From: Cyanobacteria bacterium CG_2015-22_32_23
GTDB lineage: Bacteria; Cyanobacteriota; Cyanobacteriia; Cyanobacteriales; Cyanobacteriaceae
DNA length: 57,380 nucleotides
Reading direction: 5' to 3'
Assembly: GCA_009993045.1 (NCBI GenBank)
Contig: JAACUG010000092.1
Coordinates: 1 to 57,380, forward strand
Position numbers and translations under genes: made by a program
Shown: piece after piece, positions 48,832 through 57,324 of the stretch
Layout of the letters: every line of letters begins with the position of its first letter
Numbering within the stretch: the stretch's first letter is position 1
Notes under the pieces: model-generated
What the model was told of the DNA's origin: nothing
Database searches by the model: none
The model's input: only the letters and a program-made list of their open reading frames with translations

Positions 48832-48845
48832 TAAAGTATAAGAAT

Positions 48846-48893
48846 AACAGCCACCTTTTCTTGACCCGTTGCGGTCGGGGAGGGGTGGCTGTT
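48846..48893 (+). ncRNA. Candidate small structured RNA (or bidirectional terminator)
   Basis: A perfect 10-base stem, AACAGCCACC / GGTGGCTGTT, encloses 28 bases that contain a second small hairpin (GACC-CGTTGC-GGTC) and a G-rich stretch. The transcript predicted from the promoter upstream would begin near 48838, a few bases before the stem. A TATTTTT tract follows about five bases later. The two flanking genes converge here, so it could simply terminate both. The dedicated consensus promoter and GC-rich fold in AT-rich DNA favour a small RNA. I cannot match it to a named RNA family. Confidence 0.45.
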
Positions 48894-48956
48894 GCGTATT
48901 TTTATGGGTTAAATTAGGGGTTAGAAAGTGAAAATTATCACAATTAATTAATTTTG

Positions 48957-50993
48957 CTACTTACTCAGTTGATTTAATAGTTGAGCTATATCTGTTGCTG
49001 GTTCAAAACATGACATTTTATCACAAACAATACCAACACTATTAACAGGTAAATGAGGAGTTATTTTATAGGTAGTAACAGGTAAATATTTTTGCTGTAA
49101 TTGTTGTTTAATTTCTGGGGTAGTTTTGACACTTTTACCATGAAAATACCAGTTTAATGCACTAAATAAACTCGGACAACTAACAGAGGATTTTTCCATA
49201 ATTTCCTGAAAAAGTTTTAAGGTTTTTTCTGCTTTTTTTAAATACTCTAAATTGTCTGTTAATAAACTCAAACGTACTAAATTAGCGATGGCTATACCAT
49301 TAGGGGAAGGAGTAGCATTATCAAGATAACTTTTTTCTCGAATTAATAAGTCAGCAATATTATCTTCTGCATTATTATAATAACCGCCTTTGTCATGATC
49401 ATAACAATAGAGATCAAATTCTTGTTGTACTTTAATAGCATTGTTTAAATAAAATTCACTATGAGAGGGAGAATTTTCGGCTAAATCTAATAAAGCCTTA
49501 AGGAAAAAACTATAATCTTCAGCTTGGGCTAAGATACTAATATTACCATCATAATTAAGACGATATAAACGATTATTTTTCCATTGATGATTAAGAATAA
49601 AATTAGTCGCTTTTTCTGCTAAATTTAAGTACTCTTCATTGCCGAAAACTCCATAACATCTAGCTAAACCTGAAATCATTAAACTATTCCATGCTAGAAT
49701 CATTTTTGTATCCGTAACTGGGGGAATACGTCCTGCCCAATTAATACTTTTAGCTTCTTCATTATTTCTAGCTGGTTTAAATTGACTTAAAATAGATGAT
49801 TTTTCACCATAACGAATAGTAAATAATTTTTCTAAAGCATTTTTAACATTATCATTAATAGATTTATCTGGGTGTTTTTGCAATACATTTTTACCTTCAA
49901 AATTACCTATTTCAGTAATCATAAATGTATCACTAATAGCTGTTAATTCTTCAGAAGAAAGAATTGTTTTTAAATCTAAATAATGCCAGATATAAAAATC
50001 CCCTTCTTCAGGCTCAATATCATTAATATTAGTAAAATTATCAGCATCTTGAGAAGCATAAAAATAACCTTGATTACTCGTCATTTCTCGTTTTAACCAA
50101 TTTAAAGTACCTTCACAAGCAATTTTAAATTGAGGGTTTTTTTCTTCATTACTACTCCATAAATTAGCCAAAAATTCGATAATTAAACCATTATCATAAA
50201 GCATTTTTTCAAAATGAGGTACTGTCCATGTAGCATCAACAGTATAACGATGAAAACCACCGCCAACATGATCATAAATACCACCGTTGGCTAAGTCTAT
50301 ACCTCTTTGGATGGCTAAGGAATGATTTTGAACATCAATAATACTACTTTGTAACGTAATATTAGCATAAGGAATCATGGGAAAACGAGGGGAATTATAG
50401 TCATTTCTGGCAATGATTTTGCTTATATTTTCGATACCTTGATTCAACAATGTTAAAGTTAACTCAGAATCATCGGAAGGAGAAGTTACCCCATTATTTT
50501 GTAAATTCTTGAAAATTTCGGTTTTTAACGCCTCCAAATTATCTTTTTTCTGATGATAAAAGTCGTTGATAGATTCGAGAATTTGTTTAAAACCAACTCT
50601 TCCGTAACTTGGTTGTATAGGGAAGTAAGTCCCACCATAAAAAGGAATTAAATCATCAGGTGACAAAAATATATTTAAGGGCCATCCTCCTTGACCAGTC
50701 ATCATCTGCAAGGCTATCATATATATACTATCAAGATCAGGTCGTTCCTCTCGATCTACTTTAATGGCGACAAAATGTTCATTTAAGTAATCGGCGATGG
50801 TAGAATCAGAAAAAGCCTCACCTTCCATAACAGTACACCAATGGCAGCTAGAATAACCAATAGAAAGAAAAATAGGTTTATCTTGAGTTTTAGCTTTGTT
50901 TAAGGCTTCTTCTCCCCAAGAATACCAATTAATAGGGTTATAAGCGTGTTTACGGAGATATAAACTTTGAGTATTAAGTAAATTATTTGCCAT
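48957..50993 (-). CDS. YyaL-type thioredoxin-fold / six-hairpin protein (DUF255)
   Basis: A 678-residue protein. The N-terminal thioredoxin-like domain (residues 1-160) holds YLRKHAYNPINWYSWG and the CxxC site in GYSSCHWCTVME. The rest is an (alpha/alpha) barrel as in N-acylglucosamine epimerase-like enzymes, with GGIYDHVGGGFHRYTVD and WTVPHFEKMLYDN. This family is widely conserved (bacterial YyaL, animal SPATA20), but its reaction is not established. All hallmark residues are present. It reads as a single gene towards the candidate RNA. Confidence 0.9.
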   Translation of the reverse strand: MANNLLNTQSLYLRKHAYNPINWYSWGEEALNKAKTQDKPIFLSIGYSSCHWCTVMEGEAFSDSTIADYLNEHFVAIKVDREERPDLDSIYMIALQMMTGQGGWPLNIFLSPDDLIPFYGGTYFPIQPSYGRVGFKQILESINDFYHQKKDNLEALKTEIFKNLQNNGVTSPSDDSELTLTLLNQGIENISKIIARNDYNSPRFPMIPYANITLQSSIIDVQNHSLAIQRGIDLANGGIYDHVGGGFHRYTVDATWTVPHFEKMLYDNGLIIEFLANLWSSNEEKNPQFKIACEGTLNWLKREMTSNQGYFYASQDADNFTNINDIEPEEGDFYIWHYLDLKTILSSEELTAISDTFMITEIGNFEGKNVLQKHPDKSINDNVKNALEKLFTIRYGEKSSILSQFKPARNNEEAKSINWAGRIPPVTDTKMILAWNSLMISGLARCYGVFGNEEYLNLAEKATNFILNHQWKNNRLYRLNYDGNISILAQAEDYSFFLKALLDLAENSPSHSEFYLNNAIKVQQEFDLYCYDHDKGGYYNNAEDNIADLLIREKSYLDNATPSPNGIAIANLVRLSLLTDNLEYLKKAEKTLKLFQEIMEKSSVSCPSLFSALNWYFHGKSVKTTPEIKQQLQQKYLPVTTYKITPHLPVNSVGIVCDKMSCFEPATDIAQLLNQLSK

Positions 50994-51100
50994 AGAATAT
51001 TTGATGAGGAATTACCACCTCAGTTATTGATTAATAGGGAATGTTTCATGGTATTTTTTTTATAGCTATCAGCAATCAAATAGCCTTACACTTATGATAT

Positions 51101-51874
51101 TTAGCCATCAATGTTGACTCGTTGAGTAATCATTCTTAAACCATCCGCACGAATTAAGATGACAGAGTACCAATGATCTTCAGGGGTTAAAGGTAATTTA
51201 ACTCGTTTAAAAATACCTCCAGCGGATAAAGTGTCTAATTCCAAACTAGAAGGTTTTAGATATAAAGAAGAATCAATTTTTTCCTCTAAAGCAGCACCTA
51301 AAATTAAGTCAGAACCGACAGGATCTTGTAAAATAACATCAAAGTCAAATTCTTGTCCCGGTTTTGCTTTTTTAGGTAAATTAAAGGTAACAACGGGAGG
51401 TTTTTCTCCTGAAGTAATCTCATTTTTTTCCTCTAAAATATTGTATTTTATCAGTTGATTATTAACAAAATATTGTTCTGCTTTTATCTCAGAATTTAGG
51501 ATAAATTTTTGATTATTAATTATATAGCTACCTTCAATATTAGTAACAGTTGTAGCTACTAATTCATTGTTATTTTCTGTCCAAGATTCTATCTTCGTGG
51601 TGTATTTTAAGTTATCATATTTTGACCAAAATTTTTCTAAAGATGAGATAAACTTTTCATAGTTTAAACCATCACTATTAGTAAAGGAAGGAGAAATATT
51701 TTCCTTTGTGGATTTTAAATCTTTATTATTAGCAGCTAAATCTATTTTATTTACTAATTCTAAAAGTTCTTTTGGTGTATTATTATTTGATTGAGCTAAA
51801 GCAATATTTAATTTAGTAGCGGTAAAAGACAAACTTAAAAGTACTAAAAATAAAAAATTACAAGTTTTTTTCAT
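51101..51874 (-). CDS. Exported hypothetical protein
   Basis: A 257-residue protein with a signal peptide (KKTCNFLFLVLLSLSF, likely cleavage after ALA near residue 27). The first half resembles a cone-shaped SnoaL/NTF2-like fold (residues 35-145, repeated FxSLxKFW and antiparallel strands). The second half is a beta-sandwich-like section (KPGQEFDFDVILQDP, WYSVILIRADG). It is probably periplasmic or lumenal. I recognise no enzyme motif. Its neighbours give no functional hint. Confidence 0.7.
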   Translation of the reverse strand: MKKTCNFLFLVLLSLSFTATKLNIALAQSNNNTPKELLELVNKIDLAANNKDLKSTKENISPSFTNSDGLNYEKFISSLEKFWSKYDNLKYTTKIESWTENNNELVATTVTNIEGSYIINNQKFILNSEIKAEQYFVNNQLIKYNILEEKNEITSGEKPPVVTFNLPKKAKPGQEFDFDVILQDPVGSDLILGAALEEKIDSSLYLKPSSLELDTLSAGGIFKRVKLPLTPEDHWYSVILIRADGLRMITQRVNIDG

Positions 51875-51961
51875 GGTTTAATCAGAGAAAATAATTATTT
51901 GATTTATATTTTACTAACATTTTGCGATAATTATAGAATTTACCTGAATTGATAATAAGAC

Positions 51962-53128
51962 TTAATTCTTTACACCTAATTGATAAACTCTTCCTTTCCA
52001 TTTTCCTCCTTTTCCTTGCCAATATCTTACGGCAGAATCTATGGTCATAAAACTATATAATAAAGCAATAATAGGCAAAATGAAGGAATAAAAGAAGGGT
52101 AATTGATAAAATTTAACCGTAGGAAAATAACTTAACGTCATTAAAAATAAAGTAATAATTGACAATAAAATTATTAATAAATTACCAGTAAACAAACCGA
52201 AAAATAAAGTAAAAAATGGAACAAAATAAGTAATAAACATTCCTAAAATTGTGCCGATTAATAACCATAAAGAATAATTTAATTGAGTAAAAGCAGTACG
52301 AGCAACCATGTCCCAAATTGGGGTTAAACTATTATAAGATCTTAAACTGGTGGTAGTGTCACTTAAACCTAGCCAAATGCCATGATTGATGGGTAAAGTT
52401 TTTTTCACTAAACTAGCTAAAGTACAATCATCAATTAAAGCCTCTTTTAATGACTCAATACCACCGATTCTGGTTAAAGCAGATTCCCGAATTAAAATAC
52501 AACCACCTGCTGCCGCCGCTATTTTTTCATGGGGATTATTAACTAGAGAAAAAGGATATAATTTTTGAAAAAAGAAAATAAAAGCAGGAATTAATAATTT
52601 TTCCCAGAAACTTTCACACCGTAATTTAACCATTAAAGAAACTAAATCAAGGTTATTTTTTTCTGCCTTTGCTAATAATTGATTTAAGTTATTTGCCGAG
52701 TGTTTTATATCGCCATCAGTGAAAAGAAAATAATCATTTTTTAAGTGTTTTTTTGCCCAAGCAACTCCTTGAGACATCGCCCATAATTTACCACTCCAAC
52801 CAGCAGGTAAATTCTCCCCTTTTATAATTATTAATTGATTTTCTTTACCTTTTTTGACTGCTATTTTTTCCGCTATTTCCGCAGTCTTATCTTGACTTTG
52901 ATCATCAACTAAAATAATATTGAAAATGCCTTGATAATTTTGATTAAATAATGATTCAACACAAATAGATATACTTTCAGCCTCATTTCTAGCAGGAATA
53001 ATTACGGTAACTTGTGGTTGATTTTCTAAAGATAAATTCTCTAAATATTGATTACATAACCAAAAATTTCCCCTAAAAAGTATTAAATAAATCCAAATTA
53101 TTAAGGATAAAGTAATAATAATTGACAT
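51962..53128 (-). CDS. hpnB: HpnB-like family 2 glycosyltransferase
   Basis: A 388-residue membrane glycosyltransferase. An N-terminal helix anchors it, followed by the GT-A fold: VTVIIPARNEAESI, ILVDDQSQDKTAEIA, the divalent-metal DxD-like FTDGDI and the acceptor-side EALIDDCTLASLVKK. Four helices close the protein. The insert LPAGWSGKLWAMSQG is characteristic of the hopene-associated HpnB group, often encoded with hopanoid genes. No other hopanoid genes are in this window, so the acceptor is uncertain. Confidence 0.82.
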   Translation of the reverse strand: MSIIITLSLIIWIYLILFRGNFWLCNQYLENLSLENQPQVTVIIPARNEAESISICVESLFNQNYQGIFNIILVDDQSQDKTAEIAEKIAVKKGKENQLIIIKGENLPAGWSGKLWAMSQGVAWAKKHLKNDYFLFTDGDIKHSANNLNQLLAKAEKNNLDLVSLMVKLRCESFWEKLLIPAFIFFFQKLYPFSLVNNPHEKIAAAAGGCILIRESALTRIGGIESLKEALIDDCTLASLVKKTLPINHGIWLGLSDTTTSLRSYNSLTPIWDMVARTAFTQLNYSLWLLIGTILGMFITYFVPFFTLFFGLFTGNLLIILLSIITLFLMTLSYFPTVKFYQLPFFYSFILPIIALLYSFMTIDSAVRYWQGKGGKWKGRVYQLGVKN

Positions 53129-53196
53129 TAATAAACACCATAAAAAACAATGTCTTAATATTTTACTTTTAAAAGGATTTTTTTTCTCATCTTTAC

Positions 53197-53223
53197 AAAA
53201 AAAAGAAGGGACTTTGTAGTCCC
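53197..53223 (-). terminator. Rho-independent terminator of the hli gene
   Basis: On the minus strand, GGGACT-ACAA-AGTCCC is followed by TTCTTTTTTTT. It lies 66 bases beyond the hli stop. Confidence 0.85.
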
Positions 53224-53288
53224 CTTGATGGTTAAATTAGTTAATTCAACCTGTTATATTTAATTATCGAGTAATATTGTTTTACTGA

Positions 53289-53432
53289 TTACATTAAGCC
53301 TAATTGAGCTAAAATGCCTTTTCCAGTTAATAATTCGGTAGCAATTCCGATTACAAATCCCAACATTGCTAAACGACCATTCCAGTTTTCAGCAAAAGGG
53401 GTAAAACCGGCTTTAGATTCTTTGTTTTCCAT
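53289..53432 (-). CDS. hli: High-light-inducible protein (Hli/SCP)
   Basis: A 47-residue single-helix protein of the chlorophyll a/b-binding superfamily: MENKESKAGFTPFAEN, then the chlorophyll-binding motif ENWNGRLAMLGF, and a membrane helix ending TGKGILAQLGLM. Hli proteins bind chlorophyll and carotenoid in the thylakoid and protect photosystem II assembly and chlorophyll under strong light. AGGAGA precedes the ATG and a good terminator follows, so a short single transcript is expected. It is divergent from the cyclophilin gene across a 221-base gap. Confidence 0.93.
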   Translation of the reverse strand: MENKESKAGFTPFAENWNGRLAMLGFVIGIATELLTGKGILAQLGLM

Positions 53433-53520
53433 GATGAGTCTCCTGATAATATTAAAATTGCGTTTGTGTCAATCAATCTATAACAAGGTTAACATAAATT
53501 TTCAAAGTTGGCAACAAAAC

Positions 53521-53537
53521 TTTACATTAATTGTAAA
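53521..53537. promoter_or_regulatory. Inverted repeat TTTACA-N5-TGTAAA in the hli/cyclophilin gap
   Basis: A perfect 6-base dyad about 90 bases upstream of hli. On the hli strand it reads TTTACAATTAATGTAAA; the first half resembles the HLR1 half-site (TTTACAA/T) bound by RpaB at high-light genes, but HLR1 is a direct repeat, so this is only a candidate site. Confidence 0.35.
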
Positions 53538-53653
53538 AAGAATCAGAAATGCCTGAAAACAAGGTTTAACTGTATCATCTCAACATAAAAACCTAACTTT
53601 TTTGTGAAATAATAAGCTATGAAAGATTTAAAAAAAAACTACAAGACATAACA

Positions 53654-54775
53654 ATGAGACTTAATCCGTGGAAACGTATATTAAAAGTAACTATTACAAC
53701 AATCTTAGTTTTTGCAGTAATGATAGTATTTAATCCATCAGGGTTACAAACTGCTCAAGCCCAAACCGTCAAAAGAACAAGTATTCTTGCCCAAGGAGAC
53801 GCTATCACTGATCCTGAAGCGATTTTAAGATATGCTTTACCTATAGATAATGATATTATCAGACAAGTTCAACAGGATATTGAGAAAATAGCCAAAAATT
53901 TACGCTCAAAACGATGGGCATTAATACAAAAAGAAGTGAGAAATGCAGCTTTTGTGTTAAGACTTCATTTTGATGATCTTGTTACCAGTGTACCAGAACA
54001 GCTACAACCTAAAGCAAAAGAATTACTTACTTCCATCACCGAAGATGTAGCAAAATTGCAGGAATTAGTGGAAAAAGAAGATAAAGAACAAATTTCACTG
54101 GTTAGAGCCCGAATTTTAGATAATATCACCGAATTAGAAGAAGATATGGTAACAGGTTATCCCTTTACTGTACCTGAAGAATATGCTAATTTACCGCAAT
54201 TATTAGGTAGAGCAAAAGTAGAGGTAGAAACTACTCAAGGAAATTTAGTTATCGTTGTGGATGGTTATAGCGCACCCGTGACTGGTGGTAATTTTGTTGA
54301 CTTAGTAGAGCGTCAATTTTATGATGGTTTACCCTTTAATCGTGCCGAAGATTATTATGTATTGCAAACAGGAGACCCAGAAGGAAAAGAAGAGGGTTTT
54401 ATTGATCCAAAAACCAATGAGTACAGATCTATTCCTTTAGAGATATTGGTTAAAGGAGAAGATAAGCCTATTTATGGTTTAACCACAGAAGATGTCGGAA
54501 TGTATTTAGCACAACCAGTCTTACCCTTTAATGCTTTTGGTGCAGTGGCTTTAGCTCGTCCTACTACTGACCCTAATGGTGGTTCATCTCAATTTTTCTT
54601 CTTCAAGTTTGATACAGAAGTAACTCCCCCCGGATATAACTTAATGGATGGAAGATTTGCTATTTTTGGTTATGTAACTGAAGGTGAGGAAGTTTTAAAT
54701 AAATTAACGGCAGAAGACAAAATTATCTCCATGAAAGTAATTGAAGGGGAAGAAAATTTAATACAACCTAGTTAA
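53654..54775 (+). CDS. Thylakoid-lumen cyclophilin-type protein (CYP38/TLP40 homologue)
   Basis: A 373-residue protein with an export signal (basic start, hydrophobic ILVFAVMIVFN, cleavage near AQAQ at about residue 37). A helical N-terminal region of about 130 residues (EAILRYALPIDNDIIRQVQQ) and a cyclophilin-like beta-barrel (VEVETTQGNLVIVVDGY, GGNFVDLVERQFYDGLPFNR, GGSSQFFFFKF) follow. This is the plant CYP38/TLP40 and Synechocystis Sll0408 type, which assists photosystem II assembly; plant members lack strong isomerase activity. A stop-overlapping heptamer array begins at its last codons. Confidence 0.9.
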   Translation: MRLNPWKRILKVTITTILVFAVMIVFNPSGLQTAQAQTVKRTSILAQGDAITDPEAILRYALPIDNDIIRQVQQDIEKIAKNLRSKRWALIQKEVRNAAFVLRLHFDDLVTSVPEQLQPKAKELLTSITEDVAKLQELVEKEDKEQISLVRARILDNITELEEDMVTGYPFTVPEEYANLPQLLGRAKVEVETTQGNLVIVVDGYSAPVTGGNFVDLVERQFYDGLPFNRAEDYYVLQTGDPEGKEEGFIDPKTNEYRSIPLEILVKGEDKPIYGLTTEDVGMYLAQPVLPFNAFGAVALARPTTDPNGGSSQFFFFKFDTEVTPPGYNLMDGRFAIFGYVTEGEEVLNKLTAEDKIISMKVIEGEENLIQPS

Positions 54776-54888
54776 TAGTTAATAGTTGATAGTTAATAGT
54801 TAATAGTTGATAGTTAATAGTTAATAGTTGATAGTTAATAGTTAATAGTTAATAGTTAATAGTTGATAGTTAATAGTTGATAGTTAAA
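54770..54888. repeat. Heptamer array, 17 units of AGTT(A/G)AT
   Basis: Seventeen 7-base units in unbroken register (119 bases); five are AGTTGAT, the last is AGTTAAA, the rest AGTTAAT. The first nine units run as three AAG triplets. The array begins in the last sense codon of the cyclophilin gene, and the stop codon TAA is part of the first unit. Confidence 0.95.
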
Positions 54889-54947
54889 TTTCTTTCTCTA
54901 TTCTTGAATTTGTGAAAGAAGTGTAACGACTAATTAGTTATTAATTA

Positions 54948-55538
54948 TTAATTTTCTTCAAAGTCTTCGTCAAATAATAACTCTTCGAGAATCCAACTTA
55001 ATTCTTCTTCCTCCGATTGAAATACCTCGATGTTTCCTAATTTCTTTCTTTCTCCCACAAATAAAATAGGAGTTAAAGGAGTGCAAATATTATATTTTTG
55101 TTTTAAAGAGTAAAAACTAGCCAAAAATTGTAATTCTTCGGGCTCAATTTCTGAAGCGTGCTCGTCAATTTCAAGACTAATGATATTATTTTCTTCAAGA
55201 GGTGGTAATTCACCGCTAGTGGTTAAAATAAAACCTGTGCGTTTCAAGAAAAGATTTAATTCTCCTAATACTGCCTTAGCGTCATCGAAAATAGCCTCAA
55301 TTTCGTCACTATCTTCTACCATGATGGTTTCTGCGTATTCCTCATCATCGGTGTTGATTTCCTCTGTGAGAATCACAATCGCTAAATCTATCGGCATTAA
55401 CAAGACATAGTTTTTGCCCTCATACTCTATTTCATTTTCGACATAACAATCAAGCGATCGCCCTTCTTCGTCATGGATAGTGACAATCTCGGTGTGATCA
55501 AATTGCCCACTCTCTGAAGAAAATTGGGAGGAAGACAT
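54948..55538 (-). CDS. DUF3727 (DUF1292-like) protein
   Basis: A 196-residue acidic protein found across cyanobacteria and plastid-bearing plants. The N-terminal part (TIHDEEGRSLDCYVENEIEYEGKNY shortened here to its core GRSLDCYVE and YVLLMPID) is a DUF1292-like beta domain. The C-terminal part (NICTPLTPILFVGERKK) is the DUF3727 mark. The tail is Glu/Asp-rich. No catalytic residues are evident and no cell role is established. It is convergent with the cyclophilin gene across the heptamer array. Confidence 0.85.
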   Translation of the reverse strand: MSSSQFSSESGQFDHTEIVTIHDEEGRSLDCYVENEIEYEGKNYVLLMPIDLAIVILTEEINTDDEEYAETIMVEDSDEIEAIFDDAKAVLGELNLFLKRTGFILTTSGELPPLEENNIISLEIDEHASEIEPEELQFLASFYSLKQKYNICTPLTPILFVGERKKLGNIEVFQSEEEELSWILEELLFDEDFEEN

Positions 55539-55645
55539 AATTAATTTTAGCTAGAATTTTGATTAAAGTTAGTTTGTAAAATTTAGAATATCATAATTTG
55601 ATCCTAATAAATAAGTTTATTGGTGAGAATTTGAGAGAGGAATTA

Positions 55646-56866
55646 TCAAAAAATTAACCGCCAAATGTGTAAAGGTTCTGATTTACCTTTTACGACAATA
55701 GGTACACAATTTTTGACTTGAATTTTATCCTTTAAAGATTGATAAACCATATCAGAGATAGTTATTTCTCCTCCTGCAGTAGCATTTTCGATTCGTTTTG
55801 CCGTATTAACAACATCGCCAATGACAGCATAAGTGCGGACTTGATTACTTCCAATCACTCCTTCAATTACACTTCCTCCATGAACTCCACAACCAGCTTT
55901 TAAACCATGCTTTTTTAATAATTCCGTGGCTACTTTTTGCATTTGTTTTGCCGAAGTAATAGCTAATTCTGGGGAAGAATAAATTGCCATCACCTCATCT
56001 CCTGTTAAAGTAATTTTTAAAGGATTTCCGATAGTCGCTGCTGGTTCAACTACTTGATAATAATTATTTAGTAAAGCCGCAACATTATCCGCCGTATTTT
56101 TTTCACACCAAGAAGTAAAACCTCGAATATCAATAAATACAATTGTTCTTTCTTGACGTTGACATTCTAATTCGTGAGGATTAGTGACTCCCATATTTAC
56201 AGCATAACGACCCATTCCCCATTGAGCAAATTTTTTTAAAACTTTCGCTGTTATTTGTAATTTTTCTTTTTGAAATGTAACTTGTAAAGTTTGTAATCCG
56301 ATAAATAAACCCACCAGCATTAAACTAGAAACCAAAAATTTATACTCTACTGATAATTGTAAAAAAGAGACATTTTCAGGATCATATCGCCAAGCTAAAC
56401 TAAGATAAAGAGCAAATAACATTCCCATACGAATTAAACTTTCTAAAGGAATTACCCAAATTTTAGTTTGAGGAAACCAATGAAATCTAAATCCTTGTAA
56501 TATAGCAATTAATATGGAAAATAGCCATAAAATTTCATGATTTAATTGTCGAAAAAAATCCATTCCATCAAGGGGTAAATCAGTAAGAGTGTAAATTATA
56601 CTACCAATTAAATTACCCCAAAATCGATGGGCTTGAGGGCGAGATAAATACCAACACTGAATTAACATGGCAATGACGATTAAATAGTGATTTAATTCCG
56701 TGAAATATTCAAGCCACCCTTTCCATGCAATTTCACTCAAAATATTTAACATGAAGAAGTGACCACTATTTGTAATCAATTCACTTATAAAACTACTTAA
56801 TTGAGTGCCTTGCAGTCTTTTATCAACTTCATCTTGAGAATCAAATAGAGAAGATATGACATTCAT
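55646..56866 (-). CDS. Membrane-anchored class III adenylate/guanylate cyclase
   Basis: A 406-residue protein. The N-terminal half has about five to six hydrophobic helices (for example YLIVIAMLIQCWYL, ILWLFSILIAILQGF, FLVSSLMLVGLFIGL). The cyclase homology domain starts near residue 235. The first metal Asp is in FIDIRGF, the second in LTGDEVMAIY, and the transition-state Asn/Arg pair in VIGDVVNTAKRIE. These match a working catalytic site, so it should make cAMP or cGMP. The purine-selecting Lys region is two residues longer than usual (KITLTGDE), so I do not commit to the nucleotide. Confidence 0.87.
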   Translation of the reverse strand: MNVISSLFDSQDEVDKRLQGTQLSSFISELITNSGHFFMLNILSEIAWKGWLEYFTELNHYLIVIAMLIQCWYLSRPQAHRFWGNLIGSIIYTLTDLPLDGMDFFRQLNHEILWLFSILIAILQGFRFHWFPQTKIWVIPLESLIRMGMLFALYLSLAWRYDPENVSFLQLSVEYKFLVSSLMLVGLFIGLQTLQVTFQKEKLQITAKVLKKFAQWGMGRYAVNMGVTNPHELECQRQERTIVFIDIRGFTSWCEKNTADNVAALLNNYYQVVEPAATIGNPLKITLTGDEVMAIYSSPELAITSAKQMQKVATELLKKHGLKAGCGVHGGSVIEGVIGSNQVRTYAVIGDVVNTAKRIENATAGGEITISDMVYQSLKDKIQVKNCVPIVVKGKSEPLHIWRLIF

Positions 56867-57004
56867 AATTCGCTTTAATCAACAATTAAAACTTAAAATA
56901 CTATTATGTATCTAAAATAACCAAAATATTTATTTGCAGTCTTTGAATGGTAACAATAAGTAAATAGGAAAAAAGCAAAGGGCAATGGGCAATGGGCAAC
57001 TAAA

Positions 57005-57065
57005 GATTACTAGTTATTTTTATTAATTTTAAAATATACAATCCCTAAATGCTTTAATACTTACT
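57005..57065. repeat. Dispersed intergenic element, copy C
   Basis: Nearly identical to copy B (11512-11570), including TAGTTATTTTTA, AATTTTAAAATATA and AATCCCTAAATGC. It is preceded by the heptamer tract GGGCAATGGGCAATGGGCAA at about 56981-57000. It lies between the cyclase gene and the methyltransferase remnant. Confidence 0.85.
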
Positions 57066-57150
57066 CAGTTAGAAAATTGGACATTTAATCATTAACCACA
57101 GACAATAAGTAATGAGGATTAATTTTTAAAGTTTAAAGATTTAAAATACT

Positions 57151-57324
57151 ATGAATAATCAACTTTTTTACGGGGATAATTTAGAAGTTTTAAGAAGACA
57201 TATTAAAGACGAATCTGTGGATTTATGTTATATTGATCCTCCTTTTAACTCTAAGCGCAATTATAACCAAATTTATAACCCACATTCCGCACGTCATCAT
57301 GTAGTTCGTAAAAACAATACTTGA
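57151..57324 (+). pseudogene. Truncated DNA methyltransferase (N-terminal remnant)
   Basis: An ATG at 57151 gives NNQLFYGDNLEVLRRHI, then VDLCYIDPPFNSKRNYNQIY, which is the start of a site-specific DNA adenine/cytosine-N4 methyltransferase with the catalytic motif DPPF. After NQIYN the sequence changes to NPHSARHHVVRKNNT and stops at 57324. The family normally continues for hundreds of residues. The break could be due to an insertion or deletion whose other side lies beyond the window, or to a frameshift; the remaining 56 bases give no answer. It is probably non-functional. Confidence 0.75.

Noticed and set aside
53314-53556. Plus-strand frame of 80 codons
   Set aside because: It lies opposite the hli gene, which has the Hli motif, a ribosome site and a terminator.
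57005-57324. A complete insertion sequence near the methyltransferase remnant
   Set aside because: No transposase frame or terminal inverted repeats are visible within the window.
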